Source: Acidobacteria bacterium RIFCSPLOWO2_02_FULL_61_28 | GTDB taxonomy: Bacteria > Acidobacteriota > Terriglobia > 2-12-FULL-54-10 | Direction of reading: 5' to 3' | DNA: 46,063 nt | NCBI GenBank assembly: GCA_001767035.1 | Contig: MEKR01000125.1 | Coordinates: forward strand, 1-46,063 | In this document: one piece after another, positions 25,084 through 33,660 of the stretch | Position numbering within the stretch: position 1 is the stretch's first letter | Layout: each line of letters begins with the position of its first letter | Notes under the pieces: model-generated | Seen by the model: only the letters and a program-made list of their open reading frames with translations | Databases searched by the model: none | Told to the model about the DNA's origin: nothing | Translations under genes and position numbers: made by a program

Positions 25084-25291
25084 GCGGGACGGTGAATGGG
25101 AAACAGGGAATAGGGAATAGGGAAAAGGGAACAGAACGAACCAAGACCATTCACCACTTACTACTCACCATTCACCGTTCGCCGCCACCGCTTGCTGGCG
25201 CGCGCGGCTCGGAAAAACCCCCTGGGCGGATTTCCCGGGGCGGGCTTGCCTTTAGTTTGACACGTCACACCGGAGCGATTATCTTTATCGT

Positions 25292-25522
25292 ATGAAGATC
25301 AGGACTTCCGTCGCGGTGGACAAGGCATTGCTCGAAAAGGCTGGGAAACTCTCCCGCCGTTACCGGAATCGCTCGGAATTGATGGAAGCTGCCTTGCGAG
25401 CATACCTCGCCCGGATTACGCGGCAGGAGAAGAAAGCCAAGGACCTGGAAATCATCAATCGCCGAGCTGCTGATCTCAATGAAGAAGCACTCGATGTGCT
25501 CGACTACCAAGTTGCCTTGTGA
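25292..25522 (+). CDS. ribbon-helix-helix antitoxin
   Basis: 76 aa. An N-terminal MetJ/Arc fold is seen in '[39 protein letters not shown]', with beta strand, then two helices. A charged C-terminal tail would bind the toxin. Its TGA overlaps the GTG start of the toxin. It should neutralise the toxin and repress the pair. No operator palindrome stands out, but a TTTGACA-like element lies near 25255-25262. Confidence 0.82.
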   Translation: MKIRTSVAVDKALLEKAGKLSRRYRNRSELMEAALRAYLARITRQEKKAKDLEIINRRAADLNEEALDVLDYQVAL

Positions 25523-25857
25523 AGCGCGGAGACCTGTACCGAGTTGCTAAGCCCTCTGCCAGAGACCCCAGGAAATTTCGGGTCTTCGTGGTGGTGAGTC
25601 GGCCGGTCTTGATCGAGTCGAACTTTTCCACCCTCATCTGCGCGCCCGTTTACTCCGTACACCACGGATTATCAACGCAAGTGCCGGTGGGCGTGCGGGA
25701 GGGCTTGAAACACGATAGCAGCATCCATTGTGATGAGCTGGTGAGCTTGCCAAAATCGGCGTTGACGAATTATGTGGGCACGCTTTCTCCCGAGAAAATG
25801 GAGGTTCTCAATGAGGCCTTACGCATCGCGCTGGATATCCCGGGCAGCGGTTCGTGA
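25519..25857 (+). CDS. PemK/MazF-family toxin
   Basis: 112 aa from GTG 25519 (GTGA overlap with the antitoxin). MazF/PemK fold: '[13 protein letters not shown]', '[27 protein letters not shown]', '[36 protein letters not shown]'. Such toxins are mRNA endonucleases. The residues corresponding to the catalytic Arg and Thr/Ser stretch are present in strand positions typical of the family. Toxin-antitoxin genes often stabilise unstable DNA, which fits the surrounding gene remnants. Confidence 0.85.
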   Translation: MKRGDLYRVAKPSARDPRKFRVFVVVSRPVLIESNFSTLICAPVYSVHHGLSTQVPVGVREGLKHDSSIHCDELVSLPKSALTNYVGTLSPEKMEVLNEALRIALDIPGSGS

Positions 25858-25897
25858 TGGTCAAGGCCGCCGCGCCAGAAGGCGGCGCCCCCACGCG

Positions 25898-25994
25898 GAT
25901 CAACGTGGTGCTGAACTGGTTTGAGGAATTGCGGCGGCGGGTGCCCGCGCCGCAGTGACGAGTGACAAGTGACCAGTGACGAGCCATCCGAGCC
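25898..25994 (+). repeat. kinase 3'-end tag, copy 3
   Basis: Encodes RINVVLNWFEELRRRVPAPQ-stop. Over about 80 bases, coding and noncoding, it is nearly identical to copy 1 (24578-24660), including the GTGACRAGTGAC short repeats and the CCGAGCCGCGA tail. It starts about 40 bases after the toxin stop. No kinase body precedes it. Confidence 0.7.
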
Positions 25995-26205
25995 GCGACC
26001 CATTCGGCTTCGCTCAGGGCAGGCCGTGAGGGAGCGGTGGCTAACCGTTCGGTGAGAAGAGAACCACCCCTCCCTTGCGGTCGCGGCTCGGATAACCACT
26101 GCGCAGCGGTAAATCGCGCTGGGACATCCCCGTTCCGGCCAATCGCATCCAAATCTGTTGAAACCGAAAGGGGGTCCGGGAAGGACGTCGGAGGCGGGGG
26201 TAAAT

Positions 26206-26296
26206 GGCAGCCACGACGAATGAGTTACTTCGTCGTGGGCTTTTCCCGAATTTCCAAGCCCACGGCCTCCCGGCCAGCCGGGATGGCGTGGCTGCC
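26206..26296. repeat. cloverleaf-like palindromic repeat
   Basis: Closing stem GGCAGCC (26206-26212)/GGCTGCC (26290-26296). Inside it are three hairpins: ACGACGAA/TTCGTCGT (26213-26220/26229-26236), GTGGGCTT/AAGCCCAC (26235-26242/26256-26263) and CCCGG/CCGGG (26269-26273/26278-26282). The shape is a four-way junction. It is not a tRNA: no T-loop or CCA. Likely a REP/MITE-type mobile palindrome. Confidence 0.6.
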
Positions 26297-26404
26297 TAAG
26301 CCTTACAATAAAGACCGCCTCACAAAAAGAAGGACCCGGATTGGCTTTTCGACTTATAATAGGTTTAATGTCTCGGCCGCAAGGGGCCGGACCAGGAGAG
26401 CAGC

Positions 26405-27490
26405 ATGAACCAAGGGCAACGGAGCGGGACGTGGTTGCTATTGTTGTTGTTCGTCAGTTGGAACCTGACGGCAGTGGCCGGCGCCGCCCAGGATAATCAA
26501 GCCAATCCAGCCAATCCAGCCACGCAGGCCAAGAAAAACGACTCCAAGAAAAGCAAGAACGACCTTGAGGAAATTGGGAATCGGAATGTCGGGAAGGGAT
26601 GGAATCTTTTCTCCCTGGAACGGGAGATTGCGCTGGGCAAGTCGCTGGCGCAACAGGTCGAGCAGCAATCCCGGCTGATCCAGGACCCGGTCGTGGGCGA
26701 GTACGTCAACCGGGTCGGCCAGAACCTGGTTCGCAACTCCGATGCCCAGGTGCCTTTCACGATCAAGGTGATTGATTCCGACGACGTCAACGCCTTCGCG
26801 CTGCCCGGCGGATTCTTTTTTGTGAATGCCGGGCTGATCCTGGCCACCGAAAACGAAGCGGAACTGGCCGGGGTCATGGCCCATGAGATCGCCCACGTGG
26901 CGGCCCGTCATGGAACCAAGCAAGCGACGAAAGCCGAATTGATCAACTGGGCGAGCATTCCCTTGATCTTCCTCGGCGGCCCGATCGGGTTTGGCGCGCG
27001 GTCGGCGGCGGGCCTGTTAATCCCGCTGAAATTCTTGCAGTTCTCGCGCGGGGCCGAGCGCGAAGCCGATTTTCTCGGCTTGCAGTACCTGTACAAGACC
27101 GGGTACGACCCCGATTCGTTCATTTCCTTCTTCGAGAAAATCCAGGCGCGGGAAAAGAGCCGGCCCGGAACGCTGGCCAAAGCGTTTTCCACTCACCCGC
27201 TGACTCCCGAACGCATCACACTTGCCCACAGCGAGATTAAGACCGTGCTGCCGGCTCGGGACGAATACGTGGTGAGCACGTCGGAGTATGAACGGGTCGG
27301 GGAGCGGTTGCGCGTGCTGCAAAATCGCGGGCGGGTTGAGGACGCCAAGGAATCGAAAGACCGTCCGACCTTGCGGCGGACCACGCGTCGCGCGCCGACG
27401 GCCGAAGGAACCGATCCGAACGAGAAGCCGGCCGATCAGCCGGAAGAGAAACAGGACCAGGACGAGCGGCCTACGCTGAGACGGCGCTAG
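26405..27490 (+). CDS. M48-family metalloprotease (BepA-like)
   Basis: 361 aa with a signal peptide (~1-27). Zinc site HEIAH at 160-164, third ligand in 'GAEREADFLG' (~220). The segment 'NAFALPGGFFFVNAGLILAT' is typical of periplasmic M48 proteases that act on outer-membrane protein assembly. The C-terminus is a charged, disordered tail rather than the TPR repeats of BepA. A TATAAT-like box is at 26355-26360. Secreted or periplasmic, possibly outer-membrane quality control. Confidence 0.88.
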   Translation: MNQGQRSGTWLLLLLFVSWNLTAVAGAAQDNQANPANPATQAKKNDSKKSKNDLEEIGNRNVGKGWNLFSLEREIALGKSLAQQVEQQSRLIQDPVVGEYVNRVGQNLVRNSDAQVPFTIKVIDSDDVNAFALPGGFFFVNAGLILATENEAELAGVMAHEIAHVAARHGTKQATKAELINWASIPLIFLGGPIGFGARSAAGLLIPLKFLQFSRGAEREADFLGLQYLYKTGYDPDSFISFFEKIQAREKSRPGTLAKAFSTHPLTPERITLAHSEIKTVLPARDEYVVSTSEYERVGERLRVLQNRGRVEDAKESKDRPTLRRTTRRAPTAEGTDPNEKPADQPEEKQDQDERPTLRRR

Positions 27491-27499
27491 AAGTTCCCC

Positions 27500-28081
27500 T
27501 CACCCGACTCCGAGTTTGCGCATCTCGTCGGCGTAATATTTCCGAAACAGGATGTCCCACTCGGCGCTCCCTTCGGCTATTTCCCGCCGTTGGGATTGAA
27601 TCTTTTTCCGCACGCCCTGATCCATCTGGAGTTCCTCCCGGAGCAGTGCCTGGAACTGCCGGATGACTTCCAGCCGGACCTCGTTCTTCTCCTCCACGAG
27701 TTCGATCTGCGGCTTCATCGCCGCCAGGTCTTTGATGATCCGGTGGGACAGCTCGATGAGCTTGTCGCGGGAGAGCTTCGCGCCGTCGGGGTCGGGGCGG
27801 CCGGACGAGACGATCCGGTACTTCTTTATCAGCTCCTTCTTGACCAGCTTGTACATTTCCTGGTAGGAGATCGCGTCGCGGCGGATCTGCGTACTATATT
27901 TTTCCAGGTAATCGCGTACTTCCTGGTTCAGCCGCTCTTCTTGCGCGAAGTCTTCGAGAACAACTTTCTGGATTCTCTCAGCGACGGCCGCCCGATCGTG
28001 GATGACAACTTTGCCCGACTTCGCCAGCCGCAAGGCCACTTCGTTAGCCAGATACGCGACATAGTCTTTGGGAAGCGCCAT
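27500..28081 (-). CDS. DUF507 family protein
   Basis: 193 aa, all-helical and highly charged. Two halves both read like DUF507 units ('LANEVALRLAKSGKVVIHDRAAVAERIQKVV', 'EEERLNQEVRDYLEKY'; and 'LIELSHRIIKDLAAMKPQIELVEEKNEVRLEV'), which often occur as pairs fused in tandem. Function unknown in the literature I know. Convergent with the M48 gene with a 9-base gap. The start is plausible but the SD is weak. Confidence 0.78.
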   Translation of the reverse strand: MALPKDYVAYLANEVALRLAKSGKVVIHDRAAVAERIQKVVLEDFAQEERLNQEVRDYLEKYSTQIRRDAISYQEMYKLVKKELIKKYRIVSSGRPDPDGAKLSRDKLIELSHRIIKDLAAMKPQIELVEEKNEVRLEVIRQFQALLREELQMDQGVRKKIQSQRREIAEGSAEWDILFRKYYADEMRKLGVG

Positions 28082-28170
28082 AGGTCCTCACTCAAAATTC
28101 CAGTGTAACGAGCCGGGCGGGAATGTGTCAAACGCCGCCGGCGGGAGAGTGCACGGAGAAAGTTGCTAGG

Positions 28171-28384
28171 CCATTTTCAGAGTTCCTGTAGAGTGAAGTG
28201 ATCTCGTCAGGGCATGGCTTCAGCCATGCCGAAACGAAGCCTCCTTTGCGGTGGGCTTTAGCCCCTGAGGTACGTCCCTCAGCGGCTGAAGCCGCAAGGA
28301 AGGGAAGTTGATTGGACCTGCTTTACGGCACGACTGAAGTCGTGCCCTGACGTCCCCACCTACTCTACACCAATACTGAAAATG
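28171..28384. repeat. MITE/REP-like element with long inverted ends
   Basis: The two ends are imperfect inverted copies about 60 bases long. The left runs CATTTTCAG...TGTAGAGT...CGTCAGGGCATGGCTTCAGCCATGCC. The right, read on the other strand, repeats the same order with GGCACGACTTCAGTCGTGCC. Between them are further hairpins: GGGCTTTAGCCC, CTGAGG...CCTCAG and GCGGCTGAAGCCGC. No gene inside. It abuts the stop codon of the subtilase. A partial match to its right end (CAACACTGAAACCGCTCTA) sits at the TPR-gene stop near 40115. Confidence 0.7.
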
Positions 28385-28386
28385 CT

Positions 28387-31329
28387 CTAGGGAGCAACAG
28401 CGAGCGTGACGGGATTGCTTGCGACGCCGTTGCTGGTGAGGATCAGCGTCTGCGGGCCGCTCGGGATTCCGGCGGGGACTTCGATGTTGACCTGGTAGAG
28501 TCCCACGAAGGAAGGCGCCAAACCCGAGAACTGCACCGGCGCATCCATCCCGCCGATCGTCGCCGTCGGGGTGATTTGGGTCACGGCGAGAGGACTGCTG
28601 GAGGCTGCCGAGCCTGTAATCGGAGTGGGAGTTGTGGCGCCCAGGCCCGTAGCGAACACGGCCAGAATTTCCCCGGCCCGCGCGGGCCGTTCTGCGGTCA
28701 CGGGATTGAAGTCGGCGGCGTGCACGACGGCGCCCCGGCCCCGGCCGCTCCCGTCGGCTGCGAAAATTCCCGGCGCGGCCGTAGCAAGCGAAACAGTCAC
28801 GGCACTGCTGGCTACGCCATTGAGGCGAACGGACAGGGTTGCCGAAGACTTGCCGGAGAGTTCTACGGGAACTTGAGCGTTGATCTGGCGGGGGGAGGCA
28901 AACAAAAGGGGTACATCTTCCCCGTCCATGATAACGCGGAGTCCAGCGAGCGATTCCGGCAGGGGATTCGTAGCGGCTGCGGCGGTGGCGTTGGCTAACT
29001 GCGTTCCGAAGATGGTTATCAGGCTGCCGGCGGCCACGGCGGAAGGCCCGAGCGAGTAACTCGCTGCGTTCACGATTCCGTCGGGACTCACTGTGGGAAG
29101 CAGGAATGTGCCCCAGTACGGCACGGTAATGCTCCGCCCGGTGTTCTGGCTTTGAATCGTGAGGTATCCCTCGATCGTGTCGTGCAGTGGCTCGGAAGAG
29201 GTCGCGCTGACGGCGAGCGTTTGCGTGGCTCCGGCAGCCAGCGGGAAGCTGGCCGGGGAAGGAGTCAGCGTGAGCCGCTCCGTTCCTCGAACGGATGTCA
29301 CGCTCACGCGGAACGAGTCGTTGGCCGCGCCCACGTTGGTGACGAGAAGGTTCGTGGTGCTGCTCAACAGGGTGCCGGGCTGCCGGGCGCTGAAGCTGAT
29401 GGAAACCGGAGAGACGGTGGCCGGAGTGGAGAGTGCGGCGGCGACGTCGAGCAGGCCATTGCCCTGCGCCAGGACGCTCACAGGACTTCCCGAAGAATCG
29501 GTAACCACCTTCACGGCTGTACTGACGAGAGCGGACTTGATTTGCGCCGGGGTGAATTGGGGGAACGCTTGTTTGACCAAGGCGGCCGCTCCTGCCACCA
29601 CGGGAGCCGAGAAGCTCGTTCCGCTGGAAAAGCTAAATCCGCTCGGATCGAACTGCTCTCCCGTCGGGTCATTCCGTTGGACGGCGCTGTACAGCGTCAT
29701 TCCCGGCGCGGCCAGGTCGGGTTTGATTCCGAAGTCGGTGCTCGGTCCGTTGGAAGAAAAATCGGCAATGCGGTTTGCGGCGGTCGGGATCGCTCTGGCC
29801 TCGGCCCCCAGAGTGGCCTGCACGGAGGCTCCGGCCGCGGCCAGGAATTGCTTCACGGCCAGCCCTTCCTTGTTTCCGATCATGGCCGCGGGAATTTGCG
29901 TGGCGTCCTGTACGTCCATCCGGATCGGCGGTTGATTGAGCTGGTTGTTGTAAAGGATAGCGGCAATCGCCCCGGCGCGGATGGCGTTGAGAATCTTAGT
30001 GGAAAAGACACACTCGCCACGCCGGATGAACGCCATGCGCCCCTGGAGCGAAGCGGCAGGAAGCGCCGCGCAGGCAGTCCCCGTCCCATCGAGTTGCTGC
30101 ACATCCAGCAACGGCGCCGGACCCACCGTCGAGGTGATCGGCGGCCCGTTTCCCGGCAAGGCCCCGATTCCGGAGACTTCGGGCGGCGTCGGTGTCGAGG
30201 CAGTAAGGATGAGCGGATTGGCGAAGAATCGAGAAGTGGTGGTAGCGCCGACCGTGATGGCGACGGGCGAAATTCCGGGGCTTCCAACCGTTCCGGTTCC
30301 CGGCCCGACATTCCCGGCCGCTATCACGACCGTTACGCCGAATTCCGTGGCTGTCGCTACGGCCACGGCCAGAGGGTCCCGCGTGGGCGAGCCTGAAGTT
30401 GGGGCTCCCAGGCTCAGGTTAATCACGTGCATGCCGTCTTGAGTAGCGTCGTCTATCGCCTTGAGAATCGCTCCCGTGGTCGCTTCGTCATTGACCCCCG
30501 GAGTTCCAAACACCTTGTAGCTGCCCAGGAAAGCTTTGGGCGCAACGCCAGAGAGGCTGGCCAACGGAGCGGTGGCCCGCCGTCCGGCGATAATCCCCGC
30601 GATGAATGTCCCGTGTCCGTCCCGGTCCTCGGCGTCACAATGCGGGTCGGGTTCCTCGAGCAGGCTCACGTAATTCCGCGCCACAATGACCTTCGTGTTG
30701 GTGTATCGCTGGTCGGAGTTGAGGCAGTCAGCGGTCGAGGCCGTGAACCGAGGGTAGCCGGCTGGCAGCGCCACCGCCGGGTCTTGCAGCATCGGATGAT
30801 TGATGTCAATCCCCGTATCAATCACCGCGATGCGGATGCCGGCCCCCGCATTGTTTTCCCCGGCGATCTTTGGGTTCGTCCAGGCGGGTGGAACATTTAC
30901 CAACGGCAAGGCGGCATCGAGCGCTTTGCGATACCGGACGGAAGGGAAGACTTCTTCCACCTCCGGCATTTGCTCGACCGCTGCGACATCCTCTTCCCGC
31001 AGCGTGACGGCCATTCCGTTGAAGACCGTTTCCATCTCGGCCCGCACCTGGCCCCGCGGCAAGGCTTCGACCCGGCGCTTCAACGAGGCGTGCCGGGTGC
31101 GGAGGCCTGACCGATACGTGGCGGCTTCCGGGTCGGCCAGATTGATTCGTTGCCGGGCCGCGCCCCGGCGTTGAACAAGATAGGTGGCCACGGGCTGGTC
31201 GCGCAGTTGCACGATGTAGTGCCGCATCCGCCCCTGGGCCCCGAGGTCGCCATGAAAGGCGAGAGCGCTCAGGACGGCCAAGGAGGCTGCCACGCAACGG
31301 AGAAGTCGTGATCCCATCTCTTTATTCAA
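28387..31329 (-). CDS. secreted subtilisin-family serine protease with Solibacter-type C-terminal domain
   Basis: 980 aa. Signal peptide ~1-31, an inhibitor-I9-like propeptide (~35-130), then the S8 catalytic domain with Asp171 (IAVIDTGID), His239 (RDGHGTFIAG) and Ser573 (GTSFSAP). A PA domain is inserted at ~405-505. After ~640 an Ig-like region leads to the C-terminal ~230 residues, which have 'VNAASYS', 'AAGSLITIFGTQLA', 'SPRQINAQVPVEL' and 'VFATGLGAT', the domain known from Solibacter exported proteins. Probably an exported endopeptidase. The start lies after a weak AAAGAG. Confidence 0.93.
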   Translation of the reverse strand: MNKEMGSRLLRCVAASLAVLSALAFHGDLGAQGRMRHYIVQLRDQPVATYLVQRRGAARQRINLADPEAATYRSGLRTRHASLKRRVEALPRGQVRAEMETVFNGMAVTLREEDVAAVEQMPEVEEVFPSVRYRKALDAALPLVNVPPAWTNPKIAGENNAGAGIRIAVIDTGIDINHPMLQDPAVALPAGYPRFTASTADCLNSDQRYTNTKVIVARNYVSLLEEPDPHCDAEDRDGHGTFIAGIIAGRRATAPLASLSGVAPKAFLGSYKVFGTPGVNDEATTGAILKAIDDATQDGMHVINLSLGAPTSGSPTRDPLAVAVATATEFGVTVVIAAGNVGPGTGTVGSPGISPVAITVGATTTSRFFANPLILTASTPTPPEVSGIGALPGNGPPITSTVGPAPLLDVQQLDGTGTACAALPAASLQGRMAFIRRGECVFSTKILNAIRAGAIAAILYNNQLNQPPIRMDVQDATQIPAAMIGNKEGLAVKQFLAAAGASVQATLGAEARAIPTAANRIADFSSNGPSTDFGIKPDLAAPGMTLYSAVQRNDPTGEQFDPSGFSFSSGTSFSAPVVAGAAALVKQAFPQFTPAQIKSALVSTAVKVVTDSSGSPVSVLAQGNGLLDVAAALSTPATVSPVSISFSARQPGTLLSSTTNLLVTNVGAANDSFRVSVTSVRGTERLTLTPSPASFPLAAGATQTLAVSATSSEPLHDTIEGYLTIQSQNTGRSITVPYWGTFLLPTVSPDGIVNAASYSLGPSAVAAGSLITIFGTQLANATAAAATNPLPESLAGLRVIMDGEDVPLLFASPRQINAQVPVELSGKSSATLSVRLNGVASSAVTVSLATAAPGIFAADGSGRGRGAVVHAADFNPVTAERPARAGEILAVFATGLGATTPTPITGSAASSSPLAVTQITPTATIGGMDAPVQFSGLAPSFVGLYQVNIEVPAGIPSGPQTLILTSNGVASNPVTLAVAP

Positions 31330-31531
31330 CCCTTCTCCGCATGGATTGTTTTGGTGTACTCATTCAGATTGATGAATCCGCTCTCAGGAGCCGCTCCGCC
31401 AGTTCAATATCTGACCGCCGGGGGGAGGGTCATTACTTCTCTCGGGGCATCTCCTTTTTTTACCGCATTGTTGGAGGATAGCACAAGGGCTGGAGAAGGA
31501 TTGGTCGTGTCCTAGACCGCATTTTTTGTCA

Positions 31532-31690
31532 GCAACAGATGCCGGGGATTCGTTTCTGTTGCCCTGAAAGGGGAAAAAGGCGAGTAGCCGGGGGCAACGC
31601 CCCCGGAACAAGGTGTAATCCCGGCCCGACCCTGAAAGGGTCGGACGGATCGGCCACGCGAAATTTGTACGACCCCTTCGGGGATTTTCG
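31532..31690. repeat. structured intergenic repeat
   Basis: The region between the subtilase and the ZIP transporter (31330-31753) has no convincing gene. It contains GCAACAGA/TCTGTTGC (31532-31539/31555-31562), CCGGGGGC/GCCCCCGG with loop AAC (31588-31606), CGACCC/GGGTCG (31627-31643) and a CCCC-TTC-GGGG hairpin (~31673). The succession resembles acidobacterial REP-like palindromes. A different sequence from the element at 28171. Confidence 0.5.
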
Positions 31691-31753
31691 GGCGCAACTT
31701 GCTTCCGCCCTCGCATGGTGAGAAATGCGCACTGAGCAAAAAGACTCTCGGGA

Positions 31754-32476
31754 TTAGAAAGCAAACAGCCACTTCAACGCGAGCAGGAACACCACACCGA
31801 CAAAAACCACGAGCGCCATCCGGACACCAGGCTCCTGGTTGACAAGAGGGATCAAATCGCTGGCGGCCACGTACAGGGTGACGCCTGCCGACAACGGGAG
31901 TGTATAGGCCACCTGCCCGCGGAGCGGGGTCATCACGAGCACCCCAGCCACCGTGGCCAGACCCAGAACGGCGGAAGAAAGCAATGCGAACCGCGCGCTT
32001 CGACCGGAGGCGAGCATGACAGAGCTTACGGCAAACCCTTCCGGCATTTTGTGCAAGAACACGGCCAGGAAAATGACCCCGCCCAGCCAATCAGAGACGA
32101 GGAATCCGCTCGCGATCGAGACACCGTCCACAAACGTGTGGATCAACATGCCCAGCAGGACGGTGTGACTGCGCCCGGCCCCGGCGACCTCCTCGGCGTG
32201 GATTTCCTCGCCGAAGTGAAAGTGGGCGCTCAAGGTGTGCTCGAAGAAATGCATGAGAAGATAGCCGCCGAGCAACCAGGTAGCGGCGGGGCTTCCGAGG
32301 AGCGCGAAACTTTCCGGGAGCATTTCCAGCAGCGATGCCGCCAGCATGAACCCCGAACCGAGGGCGATAAAAGACCGCAGGTACAGCGGCTGCCACGAAC
32401 GGCGCACCACGACCAAGCCGCCGGCAATATTGGCAATGGCAGCCACCAAGCCCAGGACCAACGCTTTCCATTCCAT
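31754..32476 (-). CDS. ZIP-family metal transporter
   Basis: 240 aa with about seven or eight transmembrane helices. The metal-path motifs of the family are visible: 'HTFVDGVSIASGF' in helix 4 and 'HKMPEGFAV' in helix 5. A histidine-rich cytosolic loop lies between helices 3 and 4 ('FFEHTLSAHFHFGEEIHAEE'). It should import Zn2+ or another divalent cation. Last of a minus-strand run after YchF (74-base gap). Confidence 0.9.
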   Translation of the reverse strand: MEWKALVLGLVAAIANIAGGLVVVRRSWQPLYLRSFIALGSGFMLAASLLEMLPESFALLGSPAATWLLGGYLLMHFFEHTLSAHFHFGEEIHAEEVAGAGRSHTVLLGMLIHTFVDGVSIASGFLVSDWLGGVIFLAVFLHKMPEGFAVSSVMLASGRSARFALLSSAVLGLATVAGVLVMTPLRGQVAYTLPLSAGVTLYVAASDLIPLVNQEPGVRMALVVFVGVVFLLALKWLFAF

Positions 32477-32550
32477 TTCGTGCTCTCGAAACGGGCAACC
32501 GGCTCGTTCCCCTGCGGTCCGTCATTTCACGGCGCGTTCCAGTTTGCCGT

Positions 32551-33630
32551 TTACCCGCTGTGCCGGATGTTCAAGACATCGCCATCCTGGACGACGTATT
32601 CCTTGCCCTCCAGTCGCAGCACTCCTTTCGCACGGACGCCGGCCCAGCCTCCCGCCTCCAGGAAGCGGTCCCCTGCCGCCACTTCCGCCCGGATGAAGTG
32701 CTTCTCGATATCGGAGTGGATCGCGCCGGCGGCTTGGAGCGCGGTCGAGCCGCGGGGTATGGCCCAGGCGCGGCAATCCTTGTCGCCCAGCGTGAAGAAG
32801 ACAATCAAGTCGAGCAACTCGCAGGAAGCCCTCAAAATCCGCGTTGAGCCGAGTTCGGTCAATCCGAAACTGCTCAGAAATTCCGCGGCCTCGGCATCGG
32901 AAAGCGTGGCCAGTTCGGCTTCGAGCTTCCCGGCAATGGCGGCGACCCGGCTGGAAGGGCGGTTCTGGAACGCAGCAAGCCCCGCTGTCGAGACCGCGTC
33001 TTCGAGTTTTCCTGCGTGCTCATCGTCCACGTTCAGCGCCACCAGCAACGGCTTCTCTGACAGGAAGGAGAACCCTCGCAATTGCTTCTTCTCCTGCTCC
33101 GTCCAGTTGGCTTCCCGCAGCGGCTTGCCGGCATCGAGCCATTGCCGCACCCGCTCGAGCAGGCTCTGCTCGTGTTCGATCTCGACGCTTTTGCCCTTCT
33201 TGCGGTCCTTCTCCAGCCTCTCCAGGCGGTTTTCCGCGACCCCGAGGTCAGCCACGATCAAGTCCACTTCGACGTTCGTGATGTCGCGCTGCGGATCGAG
33301 AGCGCCGGGCGCGTGAGGGACAGCTTCGTTGCGGAACCAGCGCACCACGTGAACGAGACCGTCCACGCTGCGCAAGTTCGCAAGATAAGCTGTTTCTTTG
33401 AGCGTCTCTTTTCCGATGGCGGCAACGTCCAGGAATTCTGCCGTGGCGTAGGTGATCTTCTGCGGGGCAATCAGTTTTGCCAGCCGGTCCAGCCGCTCGT
33501 CCGGGATGCGGACGACGCCGACGTGCTGCGCTTCACCGTGCCGGTGGGATTCCTGAGGCAGGGTTCGGGTCAGGATTTGAAACAGCGTGGTCTTTCCCAC
33601 CTGCGGAAGACCGATGATTCCCCATTTCAT
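32551..33630 (-). CDS. ychF: Obg-related GTPase/ATPase YchF
   Basis: 359 aa. P-loop GLPQVGKTT (7-15) with Gln-Val where the family usually has Asn-Val, G3 region ('FLDVAAIGK', altered from the canonical D-x-x-G), a coiled-coil insertion rich in charged residues (~130-190) and a C-terminal TGS domain ('GDKDCRAWAIPRGSTA', 'HSDIEKHFIRAEV'). YchF binds ribosomes and prefers ATP. The lone 'VALNVD' for G4 fits YchF rather than true GTPases. Confidence 0.93.
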   Translation of the reverse strand: MKWGIIGLPQVGKTTLFQILTRTLPQESHRHGEAQHVGVVRIPDERLDRLAKLIAPQKITYATAEFLDVAAIGKETLKETAYLANLRSVDGLVHVVRWFRNEAVPHAPGALDPQRDITNVEVDLIVADLGVAENRLERLEKDRKKGKSVEIEHEQSLLERVRQWLDAGKPLREANWTEQEKKQLRGFSFLSEKPLLVALNVDDEHAGKLEDAVSTAGLAAFQNRPSSRVAAIAGKLEAELATLSDAEAAEFLSSFGLTELGSTRILRASCELLDLIVFFTLGDKDCRAWAIPRGSTALQAAGAIHSDIEKHFIRAEVAAGDRFLEAGGWAGVRAKGVLRLEGKEYVVQDGDVLNIRHSG

Positions 33631-33660
33631 GGAGTGCGGAGACCGTTTTGGGCTGAGAGG

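Noticed and set aside
24098-25133. Short GTGACGA and GGGAATA repeats as functional minisatellites
   Set aside because: Only a few imperfect units each. They look like slippage products next to the kinase tags.
26206-26296. tRNA gene
   Set aside because: The fold is cloverleaf-like, but there is no T-loop consensus, no D-loop GG, no 7-base anticodon loop and no acceptor/CCA end.
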